A stretch of DNA of 64,000 nucleotides from Azolla caroliniana (Eukaryota > Polypodiophyta), in contig JBHGNT010000020.1 in NCBI GenBank assembly GCA_043228905.1, positions 11,160,001 to 11,224,000 on the forward strand, in the 5' to 3' direction. A program made the position numbers and the translations under genes. The notes below the pieces were generated by a model, which was given only the letters and a program-made list of their open reading frames with translations, did not search any database and was not told the origin of the DNA. Below are positions 43,996-55,106 of this stretch, piece after piece. Numbering within the stretch: the first letter of the stretch is position 1; each line of letters starts with the position of its first letter.

Positions 43996-44517
43996 ATCTA
44001 GTGCCTAAGCCTTATTATTCAGTTTAAGTGTCTTATCCCTATTCTGTTGCGAGATTAGGTTGCCAACTTCGTCCTTTTGTCCCTAGGGATGAAGGCGTAG
44101 GCTTCGCATCCAAATATACGGAGCCTATTGTAGGTCAGTTGTTTGCCTGACCATAGTGCATGTGGCACTTCAAGCTTGATTGCTCTTGACGGCACCAGAT
44201 TTATCAGATATACTGTCGTTTGCAATGCCTCGGTCCAAAATTCCAACTTCAACCTAATCTAGTGCCTAAGCCTTATTATTCAGTTTAAGTGTCTTATCCC
44301 TATTCTGTTGCGAGATTAGGTTGCCAACTTCGTCCTTTTGTCCCTAGGGATGAAGGCGTAGGCTTCGCATCCAAATATACGGAGCCTATTGTAGGTCAGT
44401 TGTTTGCCTGACCATAGTGCATGTGGCACTTCAAGCTTGATTGCTCTTGACGGCACCAGATTTATCAGATATACTGTCGTTTGCAATGCCTCGGTCCAAA
44501 ATTCCAACTTCAATCCG
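43996..44517. repeat. Tandem duplication of 261 bp in a copia integrase fragment
   Basis: Two almost identical direct repeats (43996-44256 and 44257-44517), each starting TAATCTAGTGCCTAAGCC. On the minus strand both encode KLEFWTEALQTTVYLINLVP ... PRDKRTKLAT. Confidence 0.92.
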
Positions 44518-44950
44518 GCTTGTTGGAGCATTGCCGTCACCCTCTCATGGATCGTTCGGTTGATCCGTTCAGCCACCCCATTCTACATGGGTGTGTAAGG
44601 AGTGGTATTTTGATGTCGGATCCCTTTTTCAGACTAGTACTATTTGAAGGCTCTAAAGGTGTACTCACATGTTGCATTGTCGACTGATTCTCTTAGCATG
44701 GCCTTTTCGATCATTTCCCGATCCTTATGTTCTTGCGCTAAGAGCTCCGAAGCGAATTGTAAGCGTTTCGCTAGCCAATCGAATAGCTCATAAGTGGTAC
44801 CAAACTGTAACTCAGCTACGAATTCATGATTCTGCTACACGGTTGACCGTGTCAATCCAGCTTTACTCCTCTAGGTCAGCCGACCCACTTCCTCATGCGG
44901 TTGTTCGGTTGAAACGCGTTGTGGTGCCGACCGCTAACTCTTCTATTTCC
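43996..44950 (-). pseudogene. Copia integrase fragment
   Basis: Minus-strand copia integrase: a degraded core (VDNATCEYTFRAFK near 44690-44640), then HQNTTPYTPM, a stop, NGVAERINRTIHERVTAML (catalytic Glu in AER) and KLEFWTEALQTTVYLINLVP, down to FGCEAYAFIPRDKRTK. The C-terminal part is duplicated in tandem. Upstream integrase is unreadable beyond about 44750. It lies antisense to the copia 3' end that follows, so they are separate insertions or an inversion. Confidence 0.78.
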
Positions 44951-44954
44951 AACA

Positions 44955-45417
44955 TGGTGACGACGGCAAAGTCAAGAAGGACAGAGCCAACAGGAATGCG
45001 AAGACCCGGACATGGTCTGATGTGGTAAAGGGCCTAAAGATTGAGGGTGAATTGGAGACAGCCAATTCAAACAAGAGCTGGAACAAATCGGAGTCACCCG
45101 ATTCAAAAGCGGTGCTTGATTATCAACTGAAGGCCAAATGGACAAGGAGGCAGTTGAAGTCAACACCGACACGGAGGAACCGACGGGTCGAGAAGCGCCA
45201 AAGTCGCAAAAGCAAAGGAGGTTAGATGGGCCCTATGAGCAGACAAGTCGACCGAGGAGGTCGAGTTGCACAGGACTAGATGGGTCATGGGAAGCGGAAC
45301 TAGACGAGTCGAGGAGCACAAGCAAGGTGGGAAGATGCTAGGGGGAGCCAGAGGAGAAGACCAGCTACCACAGACACTGACATTACGATCCGACCTCAAG
45401 TTGAGCTTAAGAGGAAG
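44955..45417 (+). pseudogene. Copia extra 3' reading frame, second copy
   Basis: Homologue of 33930-34370: KVKKDRANRNAKTRTWSD, VVKGLKIEGELETANSNKS, LKAKWTRRQLKSTPTRRN, ending at GG and TAG near 45225, after which the sequence still matches at DNA level. It lies just before a copia LTR, as in C3. No domain recognised; rich in Lys and Arg. Confidence 0.45.
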
Positions 45418-45853
45418 TGTTGAGCGGACAAGCTTAACTGGATCCAGATCGGCTGAATAAGCCAGAGCCGGATCGGTATCCGGAACGAAGAATCGAATCA
45501 GTGTCTGAATCGGTATCCGGAACCAAGAGCCAGATCGGAGAGATGGATCGGATTGTAATCAGTAGGTCGTTAGAGGCCTGCAAATCTATCCTAGTACGTA
45601 GGTGTATTTTTGGGACTCAGTGTCAGTCGCTTGTATGAGCATTGAAGTACTTGCCAGTACTTCTGTCAACCCTTTATTGAGTACATTGTATGTACAGAGT
45701 GTTATTATTTTGAATTGAGTTTATGCTTTGTGCTCTCTTTGTCTCTCCTATGTATTCTCTGTTCTTAAGCTTCCATTAAACGTTCATTCTCTGTTTTCTG
45801 TTGTTATCCGGATAAACCAGTTTGTCAAAGCTTCCACATATTAACTTTGAAAA
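45418..45853 (+). repeat. Copia LTR of the C3 type
   Basis: Starts TGTTGAGCGGACAAGC. It shares with the C3 3' LTR the blocks GTCGCTTGTATGAGCATTGA, GTTATTATTTTGAATT and TTGTCAAAGCTTCCACATAT. At its right edge gypsy integrase text starts at once, so this copia end lies inside or against G5 pol. No TSD could be matched. Confidence 0.65.
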
Positions 45854-47175
45854 AACGAAATGATTCACTTCCTCAGCATAGGACTTCCACCCGAACACTT
45901 GCCCCTCGATGCCAAGAAGTGGTTAGCAATTCGAAGCCGAAATTTTTGCCTCTTCATGAATACACTCCACCGCAAGGGTTCGGACGGCATCTGGCATCGA
46001 GCAGTGCGGCAATTCGAAAAGGACGGTATCCTGCAAGAAGCACATTATGGAATAGTCGGGGGACACTATGCTAGACATGCCACGGCTCAGAAAATTTGGT
46101 AGAGTAGTTTATGGTGGCCCACCACGCAAAAAGATGCCCACGAATTCTGTGGGCAATGCGATTTATGCCAGGGCATGGACCAGCCTACCGAGCAAGCTGA
46201 ATACCTCACCAACTGATTCTTCTACTAGAACCTTTCCAAAAGTGGGGCTTGGATTTCGTCGGTCCATTCAAACCGGTCGCTACTTGGACAGGAAATAAAT
46301 ATATCATTGTCGCGACTGATTATTGCACCAAATTGGTCGAAGTGAAGGCGCTTCATGACAACACAGCCATGTCTATTGGGAAATTCATTTACGAATAATT
46401 ATGGTGTCAATTTGGCTGCCCAATTGAGCTCGTCAGCGACCAAGGAGGTCATTTTCTCAATCAACTTATTCGAGATCTCACTACACATTACGCAGTAGTC
46501 CATAAGAAAAGCACGTCGTACTATCCACAAGTAAATGGCTTGGCTGAGTCCACAAATAAGACCGTGAACCAAAATCGAACAAATTGCGATGATAAGCTTC
46601 ACAGTGAACTCTGGGTGTATCGAACGACGTTCTAAACTAGTATCAAATCCACACCTTTCGTTCTGGCTTTCGGTTTGGAAGCAGTCATGCCTATTGAGTT
46701 CCAGGTCCCAAGTCTGCGAGTCCAAATCACCGAACAACTTCCTAAATCTGAGTCAGAGCATAAACGACTCGAACAATTACTCAAAGTTGGCAAACATTAG
46801 ATCGTCAGTCTTGCCCAATTAGAACACAGACAACAGCAGTGGAAAGCCTTCGTCAACTGACATCCAAAGGGCTCGGAGGAATCATTCTTAATCAGCAAAT
46901 TGGTCCTAGTTTTTCAAACTCGGCTCGGCTCAATGCTAGGAAAGCTTTGTTTCCAATGGATAGGGCCTTTTCGGATCACTGATGAATTTAATGGGACGTT
47001 CCAGCTTGGGACACTAGCCGGTGACTTCATGCCGAAATGGGTCAATGGGTTTCAGTTAAAACCGTATCTTGGTTGTACCCCACCAAACCCTTTCGCTAGT
47101 AAGCAACACGATCACGATCGGCCCACAGTAGGTGAGATAGAGGATCTCAGGGGCCAATCACCTCAATCACGGTAG
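45854..47175 (+). pseudogene. G5 integrase region of Ty3/gypsy pol
   Basis: Begins in the RNase H-integrase tether (MIHFLSIGLPPEHLP, KKWLAIRSRNFCLF). It continues with a zinc module (HYARHATAQKIW ... CGQCDLCQG) and the core [29 protein letters not shown] (all three acids readable across frame changes). The C-terminal part is FGLEAVMPIEFQVPSL, QQWKAFVN, FQLGTLAGDFMPKWVNGF. Stops at TAG near 47173. Close relative of G1. The RT side is lost at the copia LTR junction. It leads directly to the coiled-coil ORF, making G5 the best-ordered example of that layout. Confidence 0.85.
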
Positions 47176-47563
47176 TTACCCCACCTACTCCCCGAAATTG
47201 TATACTATGTGAATGTTTTTTGAAAAAGACCCACTAAGTTAAGTATTTAAGAAGCATGCATGACTTATGAGAAAAGAAAGTACAAGTGGTTTTCGACGCA
47301 TGGTCTTTAAACCTTATTATGGTAAGCAAGATTCTCAATCTAGTGTACAAGACCACTCGCAAATCAAGGAAAATACATAAAGTAGATAACCAAATGCACA
47401 ATACTCACACACGCACAGACACCCATAGCCTTCAAGCTCTCTCACTCTCACACCCCGTCCGTGCTCAGAAGCTTTAAATCTCTCTCGCTCTTGCACCCCC
47501 TACTCAGAAGCTTTCAAGCTCTCTCGCTCTCAACCTCATTACTCTTCTTACTCTGAGACAACC
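47176..47563 (+). promoter_or_regulatory. CT-rich repeated leader before the coiled-coil ORF
   Basis: The 388 bases between pol and the accessory ORF are non-coding. At 47427-47540 an imperfect repeat of about 37-38 bp occurs three times (TTCAAGCTCTCTCACTCTCA; TTTAAATCTCTCTCGCTCTT; TTTCAAGCTCTCTCGCTCTC). The pyrimidine-rich text resembles plant 5' UTR or core-promoter Y-patch sequence. A weak TATA-like GTATTTAAGAAG lies near 47239. This may be an internal promoter or the acceptor region for a subgenomic RNA; neither is proven. Confidence 0.4.
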
Positions 47564-48870
47564 ATGTTGCTCGAAGTTTCCAAGGATCTCCACACTTGGT
47601 TTAATAGGCACGGCCTAGGTGGATATCTCAAAGTAGTGGATGCACCTCCCCACCCCGAAGCACAAGAAATCGAACGTCGCATGCATCCGGACACCATCAC
47701 CAACAATCAAATCTGGTCGGTGTTGGGCTAGCAGCATGGGGGAGAACATGACATCGAGGCTCCGCCTTAGACCGTCATCGAGGAGTAATCCGTGTCGCCC
47801 AAAGCGTATCGGATAGAGGGAGGGCCTAACGAGTTTTTTGGAGATCTGGCCAGATTTCTGTTGGAGTTCGGTTGTGTACTCGCCAATGCGTATAGTATGC
47901 CAAAGAAAAAGGCAGGGATAATCATCACGACTTATAGACGCGACGCCATCAATTGGGGAATCATTACTGGGGAAGGAGTTCGCGCCAGCTTGTCGGCTTT
48001 TCAGGAAGGAAAATGGTTCTTACCTGCTTTAGCACACTACTTATCTGTGCTTTACCCCCCCTCCCAAATCCCTTACCACACCACATTGAACCCTTACCCT
48101 CACCACTCATGCGAAATGACAATGAGATTTACAGTTAGCTCATTGAGAAGAATGGCACGATGCTACGCCTGTCCGAACCCCAAACTCGCCATTGCCAATA
48201 CCCAATGCCAAGGCCTAGGAAACAAAAGATAACATCATCATAAGGGGGAGCGAAAAACCTAAACTAGCTACCCCAATGGAAAAACCGACTACCCTAGAAG
48301 AAAAATCAAAACTAAAGTTGGCTAGCCCGCGATCGGACCACCAGGAGGAGACCCAAACAACCACAACTGAAAGCAGTTGGTAAACCTTGGGGCAAACAAA
48401 ATTGCTCCGCGAGGAATCAACGGACGTGAAGACGTCCTCACAGATGAGCCCCACAAAGAAGCATCACAGGTTGCAATGGCGCAATGAAGAGAAAACTCAA
48501 GGGGACTCCTCGGCCGAGAACCTCCGATTGATCATCACGCCCGAAAAGATTGTCACCGTCATCACCAACAAGGTTTTGTCCTTAACAGGAAATACAAAGC
48601 AAGGGCAACCTTCCTGGTTCTCAGAGGAAGAAGTGATGACCTTCAAGGACATGCCCTCTGAGTCCTATGAGCTCAGTGCGATCTTACAACACGGCACGTC
48701 GTACGAGTTAATAAACTTCCTCGCTCACCTCCAGGTTGATGTTGTGGCACGGCATGGCCCAAGACCATGCCGAACAACAGATGGTCCAGCGAGCGATAGC
48801 CAATGAGCTCGAATGGGACGAGGAGCTGAAGCTACAAAAGATCGGCCGGAAGCGCGTAACCAAAACCCGT
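47564..48870 (+). pseudogene. Coiled-coil accessory ORF, copy 3, 5' part (G5)
   Basis: ATG at 47564 (MLLEVSKDLHTWFNRHGLGG). Three in-frame stops follow at about 47730-47790, each one change from a Gln codon. The frame then continues through YRIEGGPNEFFGDLARFLL and MPKKKAGIIITTYRRDAINW, then GIITGEGVRASLSAFQEGKW and LAHYLSVLYPP. After a low-complexity stretch come KDMPSESYELSAILQHG and LINFLAHLQVD (about 48650-48740). One extra base near 48753 shifts the frame; beyond it the text is NELEWDEELKLQKIGRKR. G4 interrupts at 48870. Together with 57907-59565 the ORF is about 985 codons. N-terminal blocks look globular, the rest coiled coil. Function unknown. Confidence 0.75.
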
Positions 48871-49308
48871 TGTCGTGTTATTCTACACGCGTAGGAGAAA
48901 CCAAGGCGGAACCGCGGGGGCCCTGAACCAGGGAATAACCGAACAGAGGGAGGAGCGACACAAAACCACGGCTGAGCCGTGCACACAAATACACAGAGAA
49001 CTCACAACGAAGATCGAACAACGAATAAGGAAAATATATATTTATGATCAAGATTACAGCCGGCTAGCCGATAAGCGTCAACGCTCTAACACCAACTCAC
49101 ACAACACACACAGACAACGCGAGATGGAGCCTCTACCGGAAGCACTCGGGCTTTCCACGAAGCAAAGGCAGCCTCCCAAAACCTGTAGAGAACAATGAAA
49201 GACAAAGGAGAAGAGCTCGGTCCCACTCCGACAACACTTCATCCTTCACAACGTGATCCCTTCTCTGTCTTCTTCCCTTCCCTTTTATAGTCCATCGGGA
49301 GGGACCGT

Positions 49309-50353
49309 TGTCGTGAAGATCCGTCACTACGTGTGGATCGTGAGGCAGAACCGTCGGGGTTCTGGACCGAAAGGACTCGAAGTTGGTGCTAGCTTTAACG
49401 AGAAAGGATTTAAGATAGATTGAAAGAGAGAGAGATTGAGATAAGATAGAACTCTTGATTTTAGATTGAGAGAGAGATTAAGATTGAACTCTTGACTTTA
49501 GATTTGAAGAACAAGGTATATCATCATAAGGATAACGAATTTTCTTCTTAATATTAATTTTGATATAAAGTACAAAGCTCTTGATAAGAATTTTACCTTC
49601 CAAAATCCCCCTCTTTTGTAAATGCCCTCATGCATTTGAGGGTTCAAGACATGCATAAAATGAATGTTTGCCATTTGGCGCTCATGTATTACATATGGTG
49701 CATAATAACCACATCACTCATTTTAGCTCTCATGTATGAGAATTTACATACAAAGTTACAATGATAAAAACATCATTTCAAGAAAATGTCTTGGTTTAGT
49801 TGTAAGCCTATAGACTCTCAACTTGGAGGTGCCAGGTTCAAATTCACACTTGCACTCCTTGTGTATACATATATTTATTTATTTATTTATATATCTATCC
49901 GATCGCCGGATGACGTCGGACCGCCGGTTACGTTGCCGATCTGGTTTTGGTTGGGCAAAACCTTTGCAAGTAGCTAAGCCACACCCATTCATCCAATAGC
50001 TTAGTTCAAGTCACCTAGAACTCTCTATGCTCCACACATAGACACAAAGATAATAGCTTTTGCTCTACCTTATATATGGTAAGATCCTTATTTCCTATCT
50101 ATGTGGGATATCTCACAGTTTTATTTTTCTCTTCTTCCTTCTCATACTTCACTCCCACATAACTTGTCACTTAGATGTCCGTTTTTTTATGTGGTAAAGC
50201 ACATTTGAAAGCTCTTGAAGACCTCCATCTTTTTGTACTAAGATATTAAACATATTTAAAATAGTATTTTCACTATTATTGTTTTATATGATTCATACTC
50301 AATTTCGTATGTTTTATGCGATTTTCACACCATTGCCGAAAATCTTCACGACA
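49309..50353 (+). mobile_element. S1: solo LTR of the TGTCGTG family, 1,045 bp
   Basis: Starts TGTCGTGAAGATCCGTCAC, ends AATCTTCACGACA, giving long inverted ends. The left flank is CCGT and the right flank CTAT, against CCGT in the uninterrupted G4 5' LTR. The first 35 or so bases resemble the G3 LTR start, which sets the plus orientation. Similar over its length to S2. It has no coding sequence. Contains a tRNA-like stretch at 49791-49845. Confidence 0.85.
49791..49845 (+). promoter_or_regulatory. tRNA-like Pol III boxes in S1
   Basis: TTGGTTTAGTTGTAAG (box A-like) and GGTTCAAATTC (box B) with starts 44 bases apart, as in a tRNA without long variable arm. The acceptor arms do not pair, so it is not a tRNA gene. 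S2 has the same layout with better boxes. Confidence 0.6.
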
Positions 50354-50568
50354 CTATTATACCTTGGTCACATCAGCTTTATTCTCTGTCCCTTTGGACA
50401 GAGATACACATCGATTCCCCAAACAATAAATCTCCCCTACCTAGTATGTTTACATCAGCCGACCTATCCCCAATTATGTACTCCTCATCAATCCTTGTGC
50501 CCGCATGTAAGGGCCAGTTCATGCTCTCTATTTACCGATTCCTCCTAGGGATGGTTTTCCCCACGACA

Positions 50569-50640
50569 TCCGCCCCCACCTAACCGCGCATCCATCAGTA
50601 TGCGCCAAAATAGATCTTTGCTGGAGAAGACCGACCCGCG
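50569..50640 (-). promoter_or_regulatory. G4 polypurine tract and 3' untranslated stretch
   Basis: GGTTAGGTGGGGGCGGA (minus strand, 50569-50585) precedes the 3' LTR and is identical to that of G3. A short non-coding stretch separates it from the pol end. Confidence 0.88.
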
Positions 50641-52398
50641 CTTATCTTACGATCTCTGGATCGCCATCTGCTCCGAATCGGTCGTCGTCGTTATCCATGT
50701 CCTCTAGGTCTAGTTCGTCCTCGTGCTACTTATTGAACGCCTTGGTCCTCTTCCCGACCACCGACACAGTTATTTTTGTTCTGTCGATCTCCGCGAGATG
50801 GTAGGTGTCGTTGTAGTTGGCGCTTGTCATCTCCTCGCAAATTTCCGCATCGCCTTGTGCTGGATGTCGAGGTTGTTGTCGTAGACTAAAAGCCAATCGC
50901 CTTCCTCAATTTTCTTCGGTCGTAGTCAGTGAGTTCAGTCGAATCGCCCCTTGTTCTTTGTCCTTCCCGCACGCAGCTTCACCGTTGCTCATTCCACGTC
51001 CTCCGGTCTTCGCTCAAGCTGTCGGATTCGCATCACTAACAGCTCCTCCCGGCTCATCTCGTCTCTCCAGTCCACCGCGGCCCACGAGAAGATCGTTCGC
51101 TCCATCGGCATGATCGGCTTCTGCCCGTACATCAACTCCGCCAGCATGAACCCGGTTACCAACTGTGCGTAGTTCGGCCCGCCCACAACACGTAAGGTAG
51201 GAGCCGCGGCCAGTTCCCGACTTCACCTTCACATGCCCGTACCAATGCCTTTACGATTGGCCCGTGTCCGCGCTCCACCCTCCCGTTTGCCTCTGGATTG
51301 TACGCCGTGGTGAGCGAAAGTTTGACCCCTAACTGATCAAACAGTTCTTCGGCCTCTTGTGCATCCAGTTCTCCACAGTCCGCTACGATCTTCCCTACGC
51401 ACCCATACCGACATACCACCTCTTCGATCAGGAACTAGCACACGGCCGCGGTCGTCTTGTTTGATAACGCTCGGCCCTCCACCTGGTTCATCAAGTACTC
51501 TCGTGCTAGCACCAGGTATCGCATCTACCCTACCCCCATCGACATCGTCACCAGATCCACCATCCACTTGAAGTGGACGGTCGGCGGGTAAGTCGGGTGT
51601 AGCTCGTCCCGATGTCAGACTATGGAATGCATCTGACAGCTTTCACAAGTCGTTACGAACCAATGCACGTCTTGGTATAGTCCCAGCCACCAGTACTTCT
51701 CCTTCAGCTTCTCGAACGTTCCCCATGTCCCCCGATGCCCGGCCCAAAGACTCTCATGGTACGCCGTCAGTAATGCTTCCTGCTCCTCCTTCCTCGCCAC
51801 TACCCGGAGTGGGACGTCATCTCGCTTCTTCAAGTGCTTCCATATGCTTCCGTCCCGTAGGAAGAATTAGTATGCTTTCTTCCGGATCCGGTTAGCCTCC
51901 TCCTTTGTCCACGTCGTGTCCGACGTCATCGTTTTCAGGAACCCACCGATCTAGAGCCACTCCCCGTCATACTTGCTCTCGTCAAACTCGTTAAGCACCG
52001 GAGTGCTCCCCTTTCTCATCGTCACGTAAGTCGTCTCGAAGAAGTCCACAACGACTTCCTCTTCCTTTGAAACCATGTCGCCCTCGTCATCAAACCTCGC
52101 TCTCGAAAGCATGTCGACCATGGTGTTGTCCTTCCCGGAGATGTGCCATATCTCCTGATTTAGGGACTTAATGTACGCTATCCACCTAAGCATTGCCAGG
52201 TCCGGCATTGTGCATCCAGAAACCATACCAAGAACCAGTAGGCAATCTATCTCTATTATTACCTCTGTCCCTATTAGGTAGTCTTTGTCGGCCTTAACCG
52301 CCGAAACGATAGCCTAGAGTTCGCGTTTAACCTGGGCGTATCCTCGTTGTCGCTCGTAAGTACCTTCGCACCGAATTGGATGGGGAACCTCGTGCCGT

Positions 52399-53382
52399 TG
52401 TCGTGAAGATCCGTCACTAAGCGCGGATCGCGGGGCAGAACTGGCGGGGTTCTGGACCGAAAGGATTCAAAGTTGGCACAAACTTTAGCGAGAAAGTATT
52501 TAAGATAATTTGAGAGAGATTGATATGGCGAAAGAGAGAGAAGCAATTGACTTTAGATTTAAGAAACAAGTTACACGATCAATTCGATAACAAATTTTCT
52601 TCTCTTAAATTCGTATATAAAAAAAAGTACCCTCCCTTTCTCTTTTTCATCTCCTCTTTTATAGATGCTCTCATGCATATGATGCATGTGATGCATGCTT
52701 GCCATTTGGCGCTCATGCATTACATGTGATGCATGAGAATCATGCTAATCAATCAAGGTCTCAATGTATGAGAATTTACATGTAAAATTATAATGATAAA
52801 AATATTATTTTAAGAAAAATGTATTAGCTTAGTGGTAAGCCTATAGAATCTCAACTTGGAGGTCCAAGGTTCAAATCCACACTTGCACTCTTTGTGAATA
52901 TATATATGTGTATACATATGTTTATTTATTTATTTATATATCTATCCGGTCGCTAGATGCCGCCGGTTCGCCGCCAAAACTTATATAGTTAGGCCACACT
53001 CATTCATCATATTAACTTTGTTCAAGTCACCTTGAACTTTCTATGCTCCACACCTAAACACAAACATAATAGCTTTTTATCTACTTTATATATTGTAGGG
53101 TCCTTGTTTGTCCTGTCTATGTGGGATATCTCATAGTTTTATTTTTCTCTTTTTCCTTCTCATACTTCACTCCCACATAACTTGTCACTTAGATGTCTGT
53201 TTTTTAAGTGGAAAAGCACATTTGAAAGCTCTTGAAGACCTCCATCTTTTTGTACCTAGATATTAAACTTATACAAAATATTATCTTCACTATTATTGTT
53301 TTGTTTTTCTCGTGAGAAGAGCCACACTCGATCTCGAATGTTCCTTACAATTTCCACACTATCGCCGAAGATCTTCACGACA
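52399..53382 (+). mobile_element. S2: solo LTR of the TGTCGTG family, 984 bp
   Basis: Starts TGTCGTGAAGATCCGTCAC, ends GATCTTCACGACA; the 13-bp ends are perfect inverted repeats. TSD CCGT on both sides (52395-52398 and 53383-53386). Removing it restores G4 pol text equivalent to G3 NQEDEDGNRFPIRFGAKV. Same orientation as S1. Its start resembles the G3 LTR (AAGCGCGGATCG against AAGCGGAATCG). No ORF. Contains tRNA-like boxes. Confidence 0.92.
52824..52878 (+). promoter_or_regulatory. tRNA-like Pol III boxes in S2
   Basis: TTAGCTTAGTGGTAAG (box A) and GGTTCAAATCC (box B), starts 44 bases apart. Both match the tRNA internal promoter consensus closely. No cloverleaf acceptor pairing. A TTTATTTATTTATTTATAT run follows 50 bases later, like the tail of a tRNA-derived SINE. 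Confidence 0.7.
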
Positions 53383-55090
53383 CCGTTCTCATCCTCCTAG
53401 TTGATCACCCATCCGATTCTAGTCGGACTCGTCTCTACAGTTACATGAATCGGCACATGTTTACCATAGACCGCTTTCCGGAGTGCTAGTGTTGCGGCAA
53501 GCGCTTCTTTCATTTTTCAGACCAACTATGCATGCTCCCTACCCCACTCGAACTTGTGCCCTTTCTTCAACAACCCGTAGAGCAGCTCCACAATATGGGT
53601 GTAATGCAGGATCCAAATGTGGTAGAACACTCAAGCTCCCAAGAACCTCTGGACTTCTGTAACCGACCTGCAGTCTTCCTTCATCGCGGAGATAGCTTCT
53701 ACCTTAGCCGGAGACGGTTTCCAGCCATAAGGCCCGCACAAGTGTCCGACGACCATGATTTCCGACTGTCCGAAAGCCGATTTCTCCCCAAAGAAGGTGA
53801 GTCGCGCGCCTTTCAGCTTCCGTAGCACCTTCTCGCAGTCTCCGATGTGGTCCGAGAAGAATTTCCGACACCTGTCCGATCTGATCGTTTTGTCCTTATC
53901 CTCCACCGAACATCCTTTGATCGGAATGTCATCCAAAAACGGCATGGTGATGTCTGAGATGCAGTCCCTTAGCACCTTATTCATCGTATTCACCATGTGT
54001 GCTATCGAGTTTGTCCCCCCTTGAGGAAGGCTACACATCCGCACTAGGCAGAGAGGAGTCCGCATTGTCGTAATATCTCAGCTCTCTACGGCTAGTTGGA
54101 ATTGGTCATACCCCGAGTAGAAATCCCCGACCGAGTAAATTGACCTTCCGGTGAAGGCCTCCGCGAACTCGTCAATGGTCGATCCGATTCCTACGTTCTG
54201 AATGGTCACCTTGTTGACCGATTGCAGGTTTTGAATAAAGCACAACGTGTCGTTCCTCTTTGGCACGGTAAACCACCGATTCGAGTATGGGGCACTCGAC
54301 AGTTCGAGGATGCCCATCTCCACCTTCTACTTCAGCAATTCCATCAGCTTTGGGATGTGAGCTCTGGGTACTGGAATCGGTTTGAGATTCCACGATACAT
54401 CCAATACCATGAAGATAACCATCAACTCAATGACCGTCAGGTCTACGCACCCGATCTCTTCCAGCGAGAATGCGAAGGCCTTCCCGTGCCTCCCGAGGAT
54501 TCCCCGAAACCGTTCCTCCTCCGCTGGCAGTAGAAAGCCACCCCCACCGACCTTGAGCTCCCGTAGCATTGTGTTGGTGAACCGGTGTCCTATGCCGGCC
54601 GGATCCCGTAGACTTGGGTCCGACGCGACCCCTTTCATCCGTACCTTGCTGCCCTCTGTCAAGGGTGCCGCGACTGGCCTCACCTTCCGGTCCACAGTCT
54701 TGTACCTTGTATCCACACGAGCCATCCGATCTGACTCGACCCCTTCCCCAAAGTCGGCGATGACTTCGTACATCCGTTCCGAACTAACCGGAAATTTCTG
54801 GTCTTCACTGGGGTCTTCTTCGAGCACGTTCCTCAGATCTCCCAAGGTGTCGTTGAAAGAGACCGCCTCCACGGCATTGCCTATCACTTCGTCGGGGCCT
54901 AGAACTCTGCATGCCCTAAGACGTTCCTCCACCCGCTTCTTCTCCCAGCCGCTAATGCCGGTTATTGTACAGTCTCTGTTGTCGGAGAACCAACATTTCC
55001 TGTCTATAGTACAGGGTTTCCTTCCTATGGTACACTTGTGGGGTTTTTCTGGGGTGTCCAAACTATCGTTGCCCCACGCCTTGATAGCCC

Positions 55091-55103
55091 TCTCTAAAAA
55101 TCC
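55091..55103 (-). promoter_or_regulatory. G4 copy of the candidate frameshift site
   Basis: Minus-strand GGGATTTTTAGAG, identical to G3 in the slip region. The gag-protease frame ends GDF and stop, and the -1 frame continues GFLERAIKAWG into pol. Confidence 0.6.
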
Positions 55104-55106
55104 CCT

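Larger units (their letters stand above)
48871..50568 (-). repeat. G4 3' LTR, interrupted by S1
   Basis: In element sense it starts TGTCGTGGGGAAAACC at 50568 and ends AATAACACGACA at 48871. S1 occupies 49309-50353. The outer parts match the 5' LTR (TGTAGAGAACAATGAAAGAC in both with small changes). The polypurine tract GGTTAGGTGGGGGCGGA lies at 50569-50585. Confidence 0.92.
50641..55105 (-). pseudogene. G4 pol: RT, RNase H, integrase, split by S2
   Basis: Right to left: N-terminal region (55061-54327, RACRVLGPDEVIGNAVEAV); RT (54323-53631, GRSIYSVGDFYSGYDQFQL, FLDDIPIKGC near 53930); S2 (52399-53382); RNase H (MLRWIAYIKSLNQEIWHI, NTMVDMLSR); integrase zinc module (AYHESLWAGHRG ... CESCQMHS, about 51775-51620); core with VADCGELD and GRVERGHG (51419-51156); C-terminal module, ending near 50647. 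It matches G3 pol block by block. Many stops and frameshifts, with frequent C-to-T type changes. Not functional. Confidence 0.9.

Noticed and set aside
49309-50353. DNA transposon or MITE because of long inverted ends
   Set aside because: The TG..CA ends, 4-bp TSD and similarity to the G3 LTR start fit a solo LTR better.
52824-52878. Genuine tRNA gene
   Set aside because: Boxes A and B are good, but acceptor and anticodon arms do not pair; tRNA-derived sequence only.
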